From Palsa-506 sp963709075 (GTDB taxonomy: Bacteria > Actinomycetota > Actinomycetes > Streptosporangiales > Streptosporangiaceae): a stretch of 64,000 bases of DNA. How positions within the stretch are numbered: the first letter of the stretch is position 1; each line of letters begins with the position of its first letter. Below the pieces are notes generated by a model. The model did no database searches. It was not told the DNA's origin and saw only the letters and a list, made by a program, of their open reading frames with translations. Position numbers and translations under genes: made by a program. The DNA is taken from assembly GCA_963709075.1 (NCBI GenBank), contig CAVPUY010000002.1, forward strand, positions 62,001 through 126,000, given 5' to 3'. Shown here piece by piece: positions 52,805 to 61,269 of the stretch.

Positions 52805-53848
52805 TCAGCCGCGGATGAGCCCGAGGGAGCGGGCCCGGCTGACCGCCTCGTCCCGGCCGTGGACGCCGAGCCGCTTATAGAGACGTGCCGCTCGCTCCTT
52901 GGCTGCCGACCGGGAGATGCCCAGCTTGTCCGCGATGACGGAGAAGGGGAGTGGCTTGGGGAGGTACCGCAGAACCTGAGCCTCAGCGATGGTGATCGAC
53001 GCAGCCCTGACCCGTGCCTCGGCTTCGCCGGTGGCCTCGGCCGCGACCTCGTCGGCGGCGGCGATCGTGGCGAGGGATTCCGCCAGGGACTCGGCAGTCA
53101 CTTCGCCGGCGGCTTCAACGGCGGCGGCGTCTTCGGCTACGGAGTCAGCGGCGGCGTGGCCGGCCGCGGCCACGATCAGGCCGGCCGTGGTCAGCGCCGT
53201 GACCGCCTCGTGGGCGGCCGCCTCCTCTACCAGCCCGGCAGTGATCAGCGCCCGGACGGCGGCAGCGGCAGCGGCGGACTGGATCCGCTCCGAATCGGCC
53301 ACCGCCTCGGCCGCTACCGCCTCGGCCGCAACCGCCGCGAGCAAGGCGTCGGCCTCATCGGCCTGTGCCTCGGCAATCACCTGGGATGCCTCCTCCAGGG
53401 CGGCGACCTCGGCTCCCACCACCAGCCCGGCCTCGGAAGTCAGGAAGCCCTCGCCGATCAGCGTGCCGCCAGCCCCGGCGATTGCGTCGAAAAGCGGGGC
53501 GGCCCAGTGGTGCTCCACGAGCAAGAAGGCCAGGGCGGTCCCCGGCTGGAGAGAATCGGCCAGCGCCTGCGCATCGGCCGGGTCAAAGGCCGGGCCGCTA
53601 GCCGGCGCCGGCCTGGCCGGACCACTGCTCGCAACGGGCGCGACCGCCGCCAGGAGCGAGCCGAAGTCCTCGTCATCACCGATGGCCAGCCGCTCGACGG
53701 TGCCGTCCTGGCTCTTAGCCACGAAGAGCATGTCCAGCAGGCGAAGAACTCCCCGGCCGCGGAGACGGTCGACCTCCTGCAGGATCCGGTCCTCGGCGCC
53801 GGCGTCGCGGCTGAAGCTCAAGGCGATCACCTGGAGCGGTGCGGTCAT
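52805..53848 (-). CDS. DUF6325-like domain fused to a LuxR-type HTH
   Basis: 347 residues from ATG 53848, which has AAGGAGG six bases upstream. Residues 1-155 resemble the DUF6325/DUF1269-like family (LQVIALSFSRDAGAED, VLRLLDMLFVAKSQDG, LADSLQPGTALAFLLVEHHW followed by AAPLFDAI). Residues 160-275 are extremely alanine- and glutamate-rich and include AVRALITAGLVEEAAAHEAV, a helical module of the same family. The C-terminal 60 residues are a LuxR/GerE HTH (FSVIADKLGISRSAAKERAA, RLYKRLGVHGRDEAVSRARS). The pairing of this domain with a DNA-binding head is unusual. Its signal is unknown. Confidence 0.75.
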   Translation of the reverse strand: MTAPLQVIALSFSRDAGAEDRILQEVDRLRGRGVLRLLDMLFVAKSQDGTVERLAIGDDEDFGSLLAAVAPVASSGPARPAPASGPAFDPADAQALADSLQPGTALAFLLVEHHWAAPLFDAIAGAGGTLIGEGFLTSEAGLVVGAEVAALEEASQVIAEAQADEADALLAAVAAEAVAAEAVADSERIQSAAAAAAVRALITAGLVEEAAAHEAVTALTTAGLIVAAAGHAAADSVAEDAAAVEAAGEVTAESLAESLATIAAADEVAAEATGEAEARVRAASITIAEAQVLRYLPKPLPFSVIADKLGISRSAAKERAARLYKRLGVHGRDEAVSRARSLGLIRG

Positions 53849-53983
53849 CGTTGCCTCCTTGTTCCGGCCGGTAACGTGGCCGGCCGTCTGGTCCGGTGCC
53901 ATTATCCTCGGTCCACCGGTCCCGGGCATCCAGCCTGGCGGCCGCGTATCGTCATGGCACATGAGCCCCTCAGGAGAGTCACC

Positions 53984-54277
53984 ATGCTTGTCGCCTTCTC
54001 GGTGACGCCGCTCGGGGTCGGCGAGGCCGTCGCCGAGTACGTCGCTGACGCGGTACGGGTAGTACGCGACAGCGGCCTGCCGAACCGGACCGACGCCATG
54101 TTCACCACGGTCGAAGGTGACTGGGATGAGGTCATGGACGTGGTGAAACGCGCCGTGGAGGCTGTCGCGGCGAAGGCGCCGCGGGTCAGCATGACGCTCA
54201 AGGCCGATGTCCGCCCGGGGGTGAGCGGGGCGCTGGAGTCCAAGGTCGAGACCCTGGAACGCTGCCTCGGCAGCTGA
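53984..54277 (+). CDS. MTH1187-family thiamine-binding protein
   Basis: 97 residues, MTH1187/YkoF-like (DUF77): MLVAFSVTPLGVGEAVAEYV, VRDSGLPNRTDAMFTTVEGD, WDEVMDVVKRAVEAVAAKAP. Proteins of this ferredoxin-like fold bind thiamine or hydroxymethylpyrimidine. ATG 53984 follows CAGGAGAG. No TPP riboswitch or thiamine transporter is next to it. Divergent from the DUF6325-LuxR gene and convergent with the P450. Confidence 0.88.
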   Translation: MLVAFSVTPLGVGEAVAEYVADAVRVVRDSGLPNRTDAMFTTVEGDWDEVMDVVKRAVEAVAAKAPRVSMTLKADVRPGVSGALESKVETLERCLGS

Positions 54278-54311
54278 GCTGCCGCCGCGCTGGGGCCCGG
54301 TTCACGCGCGG

Positions 54312-55583
54312 TTAGCCGATGCGGAGCGGGAGGGTACGCGGACCGCGGATCTGGCCCGCTGACCACTGCACAGCCGCCGGGTCATCGAGGCTGAACGCCG
54401 GGATCCGCTCCAGCCAGGCTTCGAGGGCGACCCGGAGCTCCATGCGGGCGAGGTGCGATCCCACGCAGCGGTGGATGCCGAGGCCGAAGGCGGCGTGCCG
54501 GTTGACCTCGCGGTCGATGACGACCTCGCCCGCGCGGTGGAACTGCGCCGGGTCGCGGTTGGCCGCCGGGAACGACAGCAGGATCCAGTCATCGGCCTTC
54601 ATGTCGGCACCGCGCCAGCGCATGTCTTCCTTCACCAGCCGCGCCATGGTGACCGGCGCGTAGGCCCGGAGGAACTCCTCCATCGCGGCCGGCAGCAGCC
54701 GGGGATCGGCAACCAGCCGCGCGCGGTCCTGCGGGGTCTTGGCCAGGTGCCACAAGGACGCGCCGATCGCGCTCCACGTCGTGTCGATCCCGGCGATCAG
54801 CAGCAGGGCCATCGTGCCGACGACGTGTGCGGGATCGAGCTTGCGACCTCGCAATTCCGCGTTGATCAGGTAGGTCGTGAGATCCGCACGCGGATTATCT
54901 ATGTGGTCGTGGACCTGCGCGAGCAGGTAGTCGAACAGGCGCGAGACCCGCGCGATGCGCTCCTCCGCAGGCAGGTTGATGCCTTCGAGCAGGTTCTCGA
55001 CGAACTCGCGGAACCGCGGTCCGTCCCGGGGCGGGAAGCCGAGCATGTCGGCGATGACCCGCACCGGGATGTGCTGCGCGTAGTCGCTGGCGGCGTCGAC
55101 GACGTCCCGCCCCTCGAACGCGTCGATGAGCGAGTCGCAGAACGCCCTGGTCGCCGGCTCCTGCCTGGTGACCGCGGTCTTGGTGAACGCGGGGAGCAGA
55201 AGCTTGCGCGCGTCGTGGTGGAACGGCGGGTCGGAGGAGATCGGCGGCGAGCCGCCAACCGGAGCCAGCTCGCGGGGAGGCCGGAAATTGCTCATGATGA
55301 TCGATCGCGAGGAGAAGCGCTCGGTGTCATAGGCGATCGCCGCGACGTCCGCATAGCGCGTCGGCAGCCATCCGCCGCCGAACCGCCCGGTGCGCGCGAT
55401 CGGGCAGCGCTGCCGCAGGTCGTCCTGGATCGGGTAGGGATCAGCGGACCACGCTGGCTCGAGATGGGAGAAATCGGTCGCCCAGTCGGCGACCGGGCCG
55501 GTGATGATCTCGTTGCGGGTGCCCAGCGGCTGGTCTTCGTCCGGCTCCCTGAAGTCCTGGGTGAAACGGTCATCGACGGCCAC
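54312..55583 (-). CDS. cytochrome P450
   Basis: 423 residues with all P450 landmarks: LLLIAGIDTTWSAIGASLWH (I helix, AG-x-D-TT), EEFLRAYAPV (E-x2-R), and FGLGIHRCVGSHLARMELR (heme Cys). The start is GTG 55583, two bases after the ferredoxin stop; the open frame before it overlaps the ferredoxin gene and is not protein-like. It should hydroxylate a small molecule with electrons from the adjoining ferredoxin. The substrate is not predictable. It is the second gene of a two-gene operon. Confidence 0.95.
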   Translation of the reverse strand: MAVDDRFTQDFREPDEDQPLGTRNEIITGPVADWATDFSHLEPAWSADPYPIQDDLRQRCPIARTGRFGGGWLPTRYADVAAIAYDTERFSSRSIIMSNFRPPRELAPVGGSPPISSDPPFHHDARKLLLPAFTKTAVTRQEPATRAFCDSLIDAFEGRDVVDAASDYAQHIPVRVIADMLGFPPRDGPRFREFVENLLEGINLPAEERIARVSRLFDYLLAQVHDHIDNPRADLTTYLINAELRGRKLDPAHVVGTMALLLIAGIDTTWSAIGASLWHLAKTPQDRARLVADPRLLPAAMEEFLRAYAPVTMARLVKEDMRWRGADMKADDWILLSFPAANRDPAQFHRAGEVVIDREVNRHAAFGLGIHRCVGSHLARMELRVALEAWLERIPAFSLDDPAAVQWSAGQIRGPRTLPLRIG

Positions 55584-55584
55584 G

Positions 55585-55785
55585 TCACGCCTCCTGCAGG
55601 AGGTCGATCGCGCGTTCCGGGCAGTTGGCCGCCGCGAGGCGTGCCTCGCGTTCTCCGCCCGGCGGAACGCAGCCGTCGCCGAGAACCTTCCCGTAGCCTT
55701 CCTCGTCATCGCCGAACAAGCCGGGCACGAGGTCATAGCAGCGGCCATGCCCCTGGCAGCGCTCTGAACTGATCTGCACTTTCAC
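55585..55785 (-). CDS. single-cluster ferredoxin for the P450
   Basis: 66 residues: VKVQISSERCQGHGRCYDLV, PGLFGDDEEGYGKVLGDG, then AAANCPERAIDLLQEA. Ligands are C-x-x-H-x-x-C plus CP, i.e. C..(H)..C..C with His in the second position, typical of the [3Fe-4S] ferredoxins that serve actinobacterial P450s. GTG 55785 has AAGGAG six bases upstream. The P450 starts immediately after. The 289 bases upstream (55786-56074) are the shared divergent region with a VOC remnant and show no gene. Confidence 0.9.
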   Translation of the reverse strand: MKVQISSERCQGHGRCYDLVPGLFGDDEEGYGKVLGDGCVPPGGEREARLAAANCPERAIDLLQEA

Positions 55786-56074
55786 TGGCTGCTCCTTACT
55801 GGCGCGCACCGGCCCCCGGAGCTTCTGCCCCCAAGCCGATGGTAGGCGCGAGCCGTGCCGAGCAGGCCATACCGGCCGCAGGCAGCCGCCGGCGAGTACA
55901 GGCGTAGCCCGGGGGCACTGGCCGCGGGGTTCCCGTTTCAAATGCGGGTTGTGCTTGTGACTACGGCGAGTAAGCACCACATTGCGCAACACGGCTAGCA
56001 GCTATGAGCGCATCTCGTTTGAAGTGATCAAGCAGCTTCGAAATACTGCGAGCGTGCGATCTCGAGCGGACGGC

Positions 56075-56341
56075 ATGTGGTGGGGAATCGCTATCGAAGC
56101 GCCGGACCCCGCCGCCTTGGCGAGGTTCTACTCCGTGCTGCTCGGCTGGCCCATCGGTCACGAGGAACCGGGAACGGCCATCCTGGCCGCGCCGCAGGGG
56201 TCCGTCTACGTCGTGTTCCATCGGGCGAGCGCCCATCGGCGGCTCGGTGCTGGGCCTGCGGGGCGGCTTGTCTGGGCCGGTGGTATCCGCTCTTGCTGGC
56301 TACGGGTGGCTGGGCGGGTACCCGCACGCGGCGGCCAGTGA
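56075..56341 (+). pseudogene. truncated VOC (glyoxalase/bleomycin-resistance) protein
   Basis: ATG 56075 gives MWWGIAIEAPDPAALARFYS, VLLGWPIGHEEPGTAILAAP, QGSVYVVFHRA, the first beta-alpha-beta-beta module of a VOC-fold protein. Homology ends near 56225; the rest of the frame overlaps the 3' end of the convergent glycosyltransferase and is not family-like. The second module with the remaining metal ligands is missing, so it is a relic. Confidence 0.65.
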
Positions 56342-57129
56342 CGTCCCGGTAAGCGTGCCTGTTTCCTTGCGGAATGCTCGCAGGAGTGCCTTGTATCGCC
56401 GGTCAGCGCCGGGATCCCGCCGAAATGCGGGTCATGGTGACCGGCAGCCCAGTCGTAAAGCGGGTGAGAGCGGTCGGCGGCCGCGAAGACTGCGGCCAGG
56501 CTGCCCCGGCCGCGGTGAATCACGTAGCCCTCCGCGGTGAACGGGAAGCCCGCCAGCCGCAGGCCGGACCGCGCGGCCGAGCTGAGCAGCTCAGACGACG
56601 GGTCACCGCCGTCAGTGAAGGGCCCGGTGGCGGGCCGCCAGACCTGGGCCGGGTCCAGCAGCAGCGAGTACAGCCCGAATCGCTCGGCCTGGTGCCACTG
56701 GTCCCACTGTGGCTCACCGACCAGGGCGGCTCGGCCGGCCTTCGCGGCGGCCAGGGCTGCGCCGAGCACGCCGGGCCGTGCGGCGATGACGTCAGAATCC
56801 AGGATCCAGATCCATGCCGGAAGCGGCCCAGGCCGGGAGGCCAGCCAGGAGATTCCCTGGTTCAGGCCGGGACCGTGCTGGCGGTTGACGTCATTGGCAA
56901 GCAGCTCGCAGACTCCGGCGTGCGCGGCCTCGGTCAGCAGCTCCGCTGACCCGTCCTGCGATCCGTTGTCGACGATCACGATCTCCAGGGCCGGCCAATT
57001 CACGATCCTGCGCAGCGACCACAGCAAGAACCCGGTCAGCTCCCGGGTGTTATAGGAGACGCTGACAACGGCCACCCGCCCGCGGCTGGCCTCCCGCGCT
57101 GCTGGCCACCACACGACATCGCCGGCCAC
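56300..57129 (-). CDS. family 2 glycosyltransferase, frameshifted near the end
   Basis: About 275 residues. VAVVSVSYNTRELTGFLLWS, LEIVIVDNGSQDGSAELL (nucleotide-sugar site) and AWIWILDSDVIAARPG (D-x-D metal motif) show a GT-A, GT2 glycosyltransferase; HFGGI lies near the C-terminus. The frame then changes near 56408 and the next frame gives RRYKALLRAFRKETGTLTG, a usual end for this group, with the stop at 56300. The donor and acceptor are unknown. The start is uncertain (GTG 57129 or codons near 57080). Confidence 0.8.
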
Positions 57130-57244
57130 CTTCAAATTCTGCCCGGTCGGACGGGCTCCAGGGCAGCCTGGCCGGCCCAGCCCGCCGGAGCGGGCCAGGA
57201 GCGCAGAGCTACTCGCTGCCGAGCGGCACAAGCGGCTGGCGCGG

Positions 57245-57556
57245 CTACGTCAGGTGACTGGCCGTGGATACAGGCCGCTGGCCGGCCAGTCCGGCGGCCG
57301 GGAACACCAGACCACCCCCGCACGCTTGCGCCAGGCCTATGAACACCCGCGGGCTGATTTCGTGCAATGCGGAAAGCACCGCACAGGCGCCGGCATCGTG
57401 CGGCAGGTCCACCATGAACTCTCCGGCCGCGAAGTCGTGGCCGCGATCCGTGGAGATGCTCAGCAGGCGGGCCGAGCAGCCCTCCAGGGATGCTGCGAGC
57501 AGGGCTGTCTTCGGCAGTTCGCCCTGCAGGTCGATCCGGAATCTCCATACGCACAT
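57245..57556 (-). CDS. ACT-like domain protein, 103 aa
   Basis: ATG 57556 is preceded by TTTGGAGG. The product reads MCVWRFRIDLQGELPKTALL, AASLEGCSARLLSISTDRGH, DFAAGEFMVDLPHDAGACAV, LSALHEISPRVFIGLAQA. The strand-helix-strand-strand-helix pattern suggests an ACT-type ligand-binding domain, but I cannot name a family. It lies in the same direction and 115 bases upstream of the glycosyltransferase. Confidence 0.5.
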   Translation of the reverse strand: MCVWRFRIDLQGELPKTALLAASLEGCSARLLSISTDRGHDFAAGEFMVDLPHDAGACAVLSALHEISPRVFIGLAQACGGGLVFPAAGLAGQRPVSTASHLT

Positions 57557-57763
57557 TGCAGGCCTCCAAACGTCGGCTGGGTAACTGCCCTGCTGCTGAC
57601 AATGCCGGTCGCTCATTGCCGTCGTGATTCCGGATTGTGTCTTCGCTGTGAAATGAGGCCGGCCGAGCGGCGCTCACCGCGTGTCCCCGGCGCGCAGACG
57701 TGCCCGCCACCGCCACGGTGCTGCCGCCAGCGGGCGGAGCGGGCAGCCGCAACTGCCCGATTC

Positions 57764-57970
57764 TCAGATCTGCTCGGTCCACTCGCTGCGCCATGACGGT
57801 GCGTGGAACGGCTCGGCGTAGTAGCGGGTGTCGCGGATTATGCGTCCGCTGGCGTCGAGCTCCCAGATGGCCACGACATGTGAGACCGCATTGCCGTAAT
57901 CATTGGTGCCCTCGATGAAATAGACGCCACGAGCGCCGGTAACGCGCCTGACGGTGATGGCTGGCGGCCG
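57764..57970 (-). pseudogene. C-terminal fragment of a SnoaL/NTF2-like protein
   Basis: The minus strand reads PAITVRRVTGARGVYFIEGT, NDYGNAVSHVVAIWELDASG, RIIRDTRYYAEPFHAPSWRS, ending at 57764. This is the C-terminal half of a SnoaL-like/NTF2-fold protein. No start or N-terminal half is present; it begins directly after the stop of the decarboxylase fusion gene. Confidence 0.6.
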
Positions 57971-57971
57971 G

Positions 57972-59618
57972 TCAGGCGGCCCGTCCTTTGAGCCTGACGG
58001 CTGGGGCCGGGTAGCCGTTGAAGGCGCTGCGGCCTGAATAGCAGGTGGTATAGGCGCCGGCGTTGCCGATCAGCACCCGGTCACCGGCGTGCGGCGTGGG
58101 CAGCCACACGCGGTCAAGTATGGTGTCCTGGCTGTCACAGCTGGGTCCGGTCAGTGCGCAGGGCACCAGCGTGCGGTGGCCGGCCGCGGGGATGGTCACA
58201 GGGAAGCGCAGTTCGCGGCCGGATTCCAGTGCTTCGATCAGGCCGTGGAACGCGCCTGCATCCAGGCTGACCCGTAGCGTGCTGTGGCGCCAGGCGGTGC
58301 CGATCACCGATGCGACCATGGTCCCGGCCGGGGTCGCGATGGCCCGCCCGGGCTCGCACGCCAGTTGCACCGGGTAGGGCAGGTGGGTCACTGCGTCGCG
58401 GATCGCGGCGGCGTATTCCGCTAGCGGCGGGGGCTCGGTGTAGTAGCGGACTGGGAACCCGCCGCCCACGTCGAGCATGGCCAGCCTGATCCCGTCACCG
58501 GCGAGCGTGGTCATGATCTGCGCGCATTGCTGAATCGGGTGGCCCCATGCCTTGGGGTCCATCATCTGCGACCCGACGTGAAACGCCAGGCCGTACGGGG
58601 TCAGCCCCAGGGATGCGGCCAGCCGCGCCAGCCCGGCCACTTCCTCAGGCGGCGCTCCGAACTTGCCCTGGTCGCCGACCGCGCCGCCGGGATCGGTGTC
58701 CAGGCGCAGCAGCACCGCGGATCCCGGGGCCTGCCGGGCGATCTTGCGGAGCTCGGGGTCGCTGTCGGCGGCGAATCGCCACACCCCGGCCTTCCGGGCG
58801 CGGGCAATGTCAGCGGCGGGCTTGACCGGGTGCGTGAACAGCACTGCCGAGGGGTCCGCGCCGGCCCGGATCACCGCGCGGACCTCGGCCCAGGAGGCGG
58901 CCTCGAACCTGCACCCGGCCTCGTGCAGGCAGGCCAGCAACCGGGGATGCGGGTTGGCCTTGACCGCGTAGTGCACCGCAATCCCCGGCAGCGCGGCGGT
59001 CAGGTCCCGGAAGCTCTCCCGGGCGCATGCCAGGTCGAGCAGCACGTACGGGGTCGCTGGCCGCCGCTCAACCAGCGACCGGGCCATGCTCCAGCGTGCC
59101 GAGGCTTCCATGCCATACCAGGCCACGTCGGCGGCGGCCTTGCCCACGACAAACCCGATCCACACCCCACCAGGCAGCGGCCGGAGCAGCCAGGCAGCGC
59201 CGGCCAGGCCGCCGGGGCGGATCAGGAAGTCGTCCAGTACTTCCGCGACCGCGCACGATGCTAGCTGCCCGGTAACCGCAACCCACGCGCCGGCGGCCAG
59301 CCTGCGCCAGCCGCCGCCCAGATGGGCCGTCGCGTGGCCAGCGGCAACCACCGTCTTCGCCCCGATACAGCCGTAAAATCCGGTGACCTCGCAGATGGTC
59401 GCGAGCCCGGCGGCAGTGAGCAGCGACCCGGTGGGCAGGTACCCGGCAGCGAAGCCGACGACGGCCCCGAAGGTGCCGCACACCTCGGCCAGCCCGAATC
59501 GGCGCCGCCAAGCCCGCCACCACCCGGCTTTTCCGCCCCGCGTCATCGCCCGGCTACCGGTGCGGCCGGGCCCGGGTGTCATACCAGGCCTGACCGCATA
59601 TTGAGCTAGCCAGCTCAT
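57972..59618 (-). CDS. membrane domain fused to a type III PLP decarboxylase
   Basis: 548 residues from ATG 59618 (GGGGGGGAAGAG upstream). Residues about 40-190 hold three to four hydrophobic segments (CGTFGAVVGFAAGYLPTGSL, TICEVTGFYGCIGAKTVVAA, GGVWIGFVVGKAAADVAWYG). From about 200 it is an ornithine/diaminopimelate-decarboxylase-type enzyme: VHYAVKANPHPRLLACL (PLP lysine), FHVGSQMM, LDVGGGFPVRYY, CEPGRAI, the catalytic-cysteine motif CDSQDTI and GAYTTCYSGRSAFNGY. The C-terminal motifs favour basic-amino-acid (ornithine/lysine-like) decarboxylation. Fusion to a membrane region is unusual. Confidence 0.85.
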   Translation of the reverse strand: MSWLAQYAVRPGMTPGPGRTGSRAMTRGGKAGWWRAWRRRFGLAEVCGTFGAVVGFAAGYLPTGSLLTAAGLATICEVTGFYGCIGAKTVVAAGHATAHLGGGWRRLAAGAWVAVTGQLASCAVAEVLDDFLIRPGGLAGAAWLLRPLPGGVWIGFVVGKAAADVAWYGMEASARWSMARSLVERRPATPYVLLDLACARESFRDLTAALPGIAVHYAVKANPHPRLLACLHEAGCRFEAASWAEVRAVIRAGADPSAVLFTHPVKPAADIARARKAGVWRFAADSDPELRKIARQAPGSAVLLRLDTDPGGAVGDQGKFGAPPEEVAGLARLAASLGLTPYGLAFHVGSQMMDPKAWGHPIQQCAQIMTTLAGDGIRLAMLDVGGGFPVRYYTEPPPLAEYAAAIRDAVTHLPYPVQLACEPGRAIATPAGTMVASVIGTAWRHSTLRVSLDAGAFHGLIEALESGRELRFPVTIPAAGHRTLVPCALTGPSCDSQDTILDRVWLPTPHAGDRVLIGNAGAYTTCYSGRSAFNGYPAPAVRLKGRAA

Positions 59619-59821
59619 CTCTTCCCCCCCGGCAGTTCCGATGTGTCCCCAGTGAACAGGGGCGGGAAGGCACGGCCCTGATACGCGATCAAGGCGAGAT
59701 TCCGCTGCGATCCCGGGAGTCCGGTGGCCCCGAACGGGGTTGCGCAACAGCGGACGCAGTGCTAGAAGGCCAGGGTAGGTGTCCGGCTGCCTGTGCCGGA
59801 CTCGGCGCCGGGGAGGGTGAC

Positions 59822-60415
59822 GTGAGCTTCTCTGTCGAAGGGGACTACTTCGAGGTGTGCAACTGCGATGTCAGCTGCAACTGTGTATGGCTCGGGGCCG
59901 CCACCCAGGACAACTGCGACGTCTTGCTGGCATGGCATGTCACCAACGGGAGCAAAGACGGTGTGGACCTGTCTGGCCTGAATGCCGTCATGGCCGTGCA
60001 CTCGCCGAAGCGGATGACCGACGGCGGCTGGAAAGTGGCGCTGTACCTGGACGACCGTGCCTCCGCCGAGCAGTCGCAAGCCCTCGGTGCGGTATTTTCC
60101 GGGGGCGCTGGCGGGTACCTCGCCGGGCTGGGGCCGCTGATCGGCGAGGTGGCCGGGGTGCAGCCGGCGGCGATCACGTTCGAGAAGTCGGACGGCTCGC
60201 TGCACGCCGAGGTCTCCGGCGCGCTATCGATGAGCAGCGACCAGCTCGTCGGAATGGACGGCCAAGGACCGGCCGTGATCACCAACGCGCCGTTCGGCGC
60301 GGTCCCGCAGCCTGTCCGGCAGGCCGTGGCGAAAGACGTGAGCTACCACGACCACTGGAGCGCGGACTTTTCCGGTACGAATAGCTTCGTCACGGACTTC
60401 AGGTACGAAGGGTGA
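59822..60415 (+). CDS. DUF1326 protein
   Basis: 197 residues. FEVCNCDVSCNCVWLG at the N-terminus, MAVHSPKRMTDGGWKVALYL and ALGAVFSGGAGGYLAGLGPL match DUF1326, a cysteine-containing soluble family nearly always paired with DUF2182 membrane proteins. The start GTG 59822 follows GGGAGGGTGAC. Its stop overlaps the GTG of the DUF2182 gene. Metal binding by the CNC..CNC cysteines is an attractive guess, but no function is established to my knowledge. Confidence 0.88.
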   Translation: MSFSVEGDYFEVCNCDVSCNCVWLGAATQDNCDVLLAWHVTNGSKDGVDLSGLNAVMAVHSPKRMTDGGWKVALYLDDRASAEQSQALGAVFSGGAGGYLAGLGPLIGEVAGVQPAAITFEKSDGSLHAEVSGALSMSSDQLVGMDGQGPAVITNAPFGAVPQPVRQAVAKDVSYHDHWSADFSGTNSFVTDFRYEG

Positions 60416-61236
60416 CCGGGGGCTCCGCCATGGCCGACAAGGCCGGCCCGGTCTCCGTCACGCGGCCCGCGCTGGCCCTGCCATCGCGTCAGCTCGCGAC
60501 GCCGTGGATCGCTGTCGCATTGCTCGCGGCGGTGGCCTGGGCGGTCACCGTCATGCAGGCCCGGGACATGGGTAACGGGCCAGGGACGATGGGCCTGGGG
60601 CTGCTGCCCTTCCTCGGGCTGTGGGTGGTGATGATGGCCGCGATGATGCTGCCGTCGGTCGCGCCGGTCGCGGTGCTGTGGACCCGGTCGATCAGCGGCA
60701 CGTCGACCGGCACCGGGCGCGTCGCGCGGATGAGCCTGTTCCTCACCGGATACCTGCTGGCCTGGGCTGCGTTCGGGGCGGTCGCCTTCGCGGTCCTGGC
60801 CGGGACCGGGCGGCTGCCCGCGGCGTCCCCGGCTGCGGCGAAATGGCTTGGCGTGGCGATTTTCATTACCGCGGGCAGTTACCAGCTCACCCCGTGGAAG
60901 GACTGGTGCCTGCGTCGCTGCCGCTCGCCGGTCGGCGCGCTGCTGCACTACATCGGCTTCAGGGGCCGCAGCCGAGACGTCCGCGTCGGATTGCATCACG
61001 GGGCGACGTGCGCTGGCTGCTGCTGGGGCCTGATGATCGTGCTGATCGCGGTCGGCGTGATGAACCTGGCGGTGATGGCGGCGCTTGCGGTGGTCATCTT
61101 CGCTGAGAAGCTCTGGCGGCACGGGAAGCCGTTCGGCCAGGCCGTCGGGACCGTCCTGGTCGCAGTCGGCGTCCTGGCCATCTGGTTCCCCTGGCTGCTT
61201 CCTGGCCTGCACGTCACGGCCATGCCGGCGATGTAG
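60412..61236 (+). CDS. DUF2182 integral membrane protein
   Basis: 274 residues, about seven hydrophobic helices. WVVMMAAMMLPSVAPVAVLW is the MMxAMMxPS signature of DUF2182 (predicted metal-binding membrane proteins), and YQLTPWKDWCLRRCRSPVG and HHGATCAGCCWGLMIVL supply conserved His/Cys. It is translationally coupled to the DUF1326 gene (GTGA overlap), so the two probably form one membrane-associated unit, perhaps for metal handling. Confidence 0.9.
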   Translation: MTGGSAMADKAGPVSVTRPALALPSRQLATPWIAVALLAAVAWAVTVMQARDMGNGPGTMGLGLLPFLGLWVVMMAAMMLPSVAPVAVLWTRSISGTSTGTGRVARMSLFLTGYLLAWAAFGAVAFAVLAGTGRLPAASPAAAKWLGVAIFITAGSYQLTPWKDWCLRRCRSPVGALLHYIGFRGRSRDVRVGLHHGATCAGCCWGLMIVLIAVGVMNLAVMAALAVVIFAEKLWRHGKPFGQAVGTVLVAVGVLAIWFPWLLPGLHVTAMPAM

Positions 61237-61269
61237 CGGCGGTGCCGGGATCGTGACCTCGCGGCGGAT

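Noticed and set aside
52990..53340. Repetitive GCC/GCG-rich DNA that might be a tandem repeat array
   Set aside because: It encodes the Ala/Glu-rich helix of the DUF6325-LuxR protein; there is no regular unit at DNA level.
52859..54277. Apparent fusion of the thiamine-binding protein with a long upstream frame
   Set aside because: The upstream part is antisense to the DUF6325-LuxR gene and glycine/arginine-rich; ATG 53984 with its own site and the family N-terminus marks the true start.
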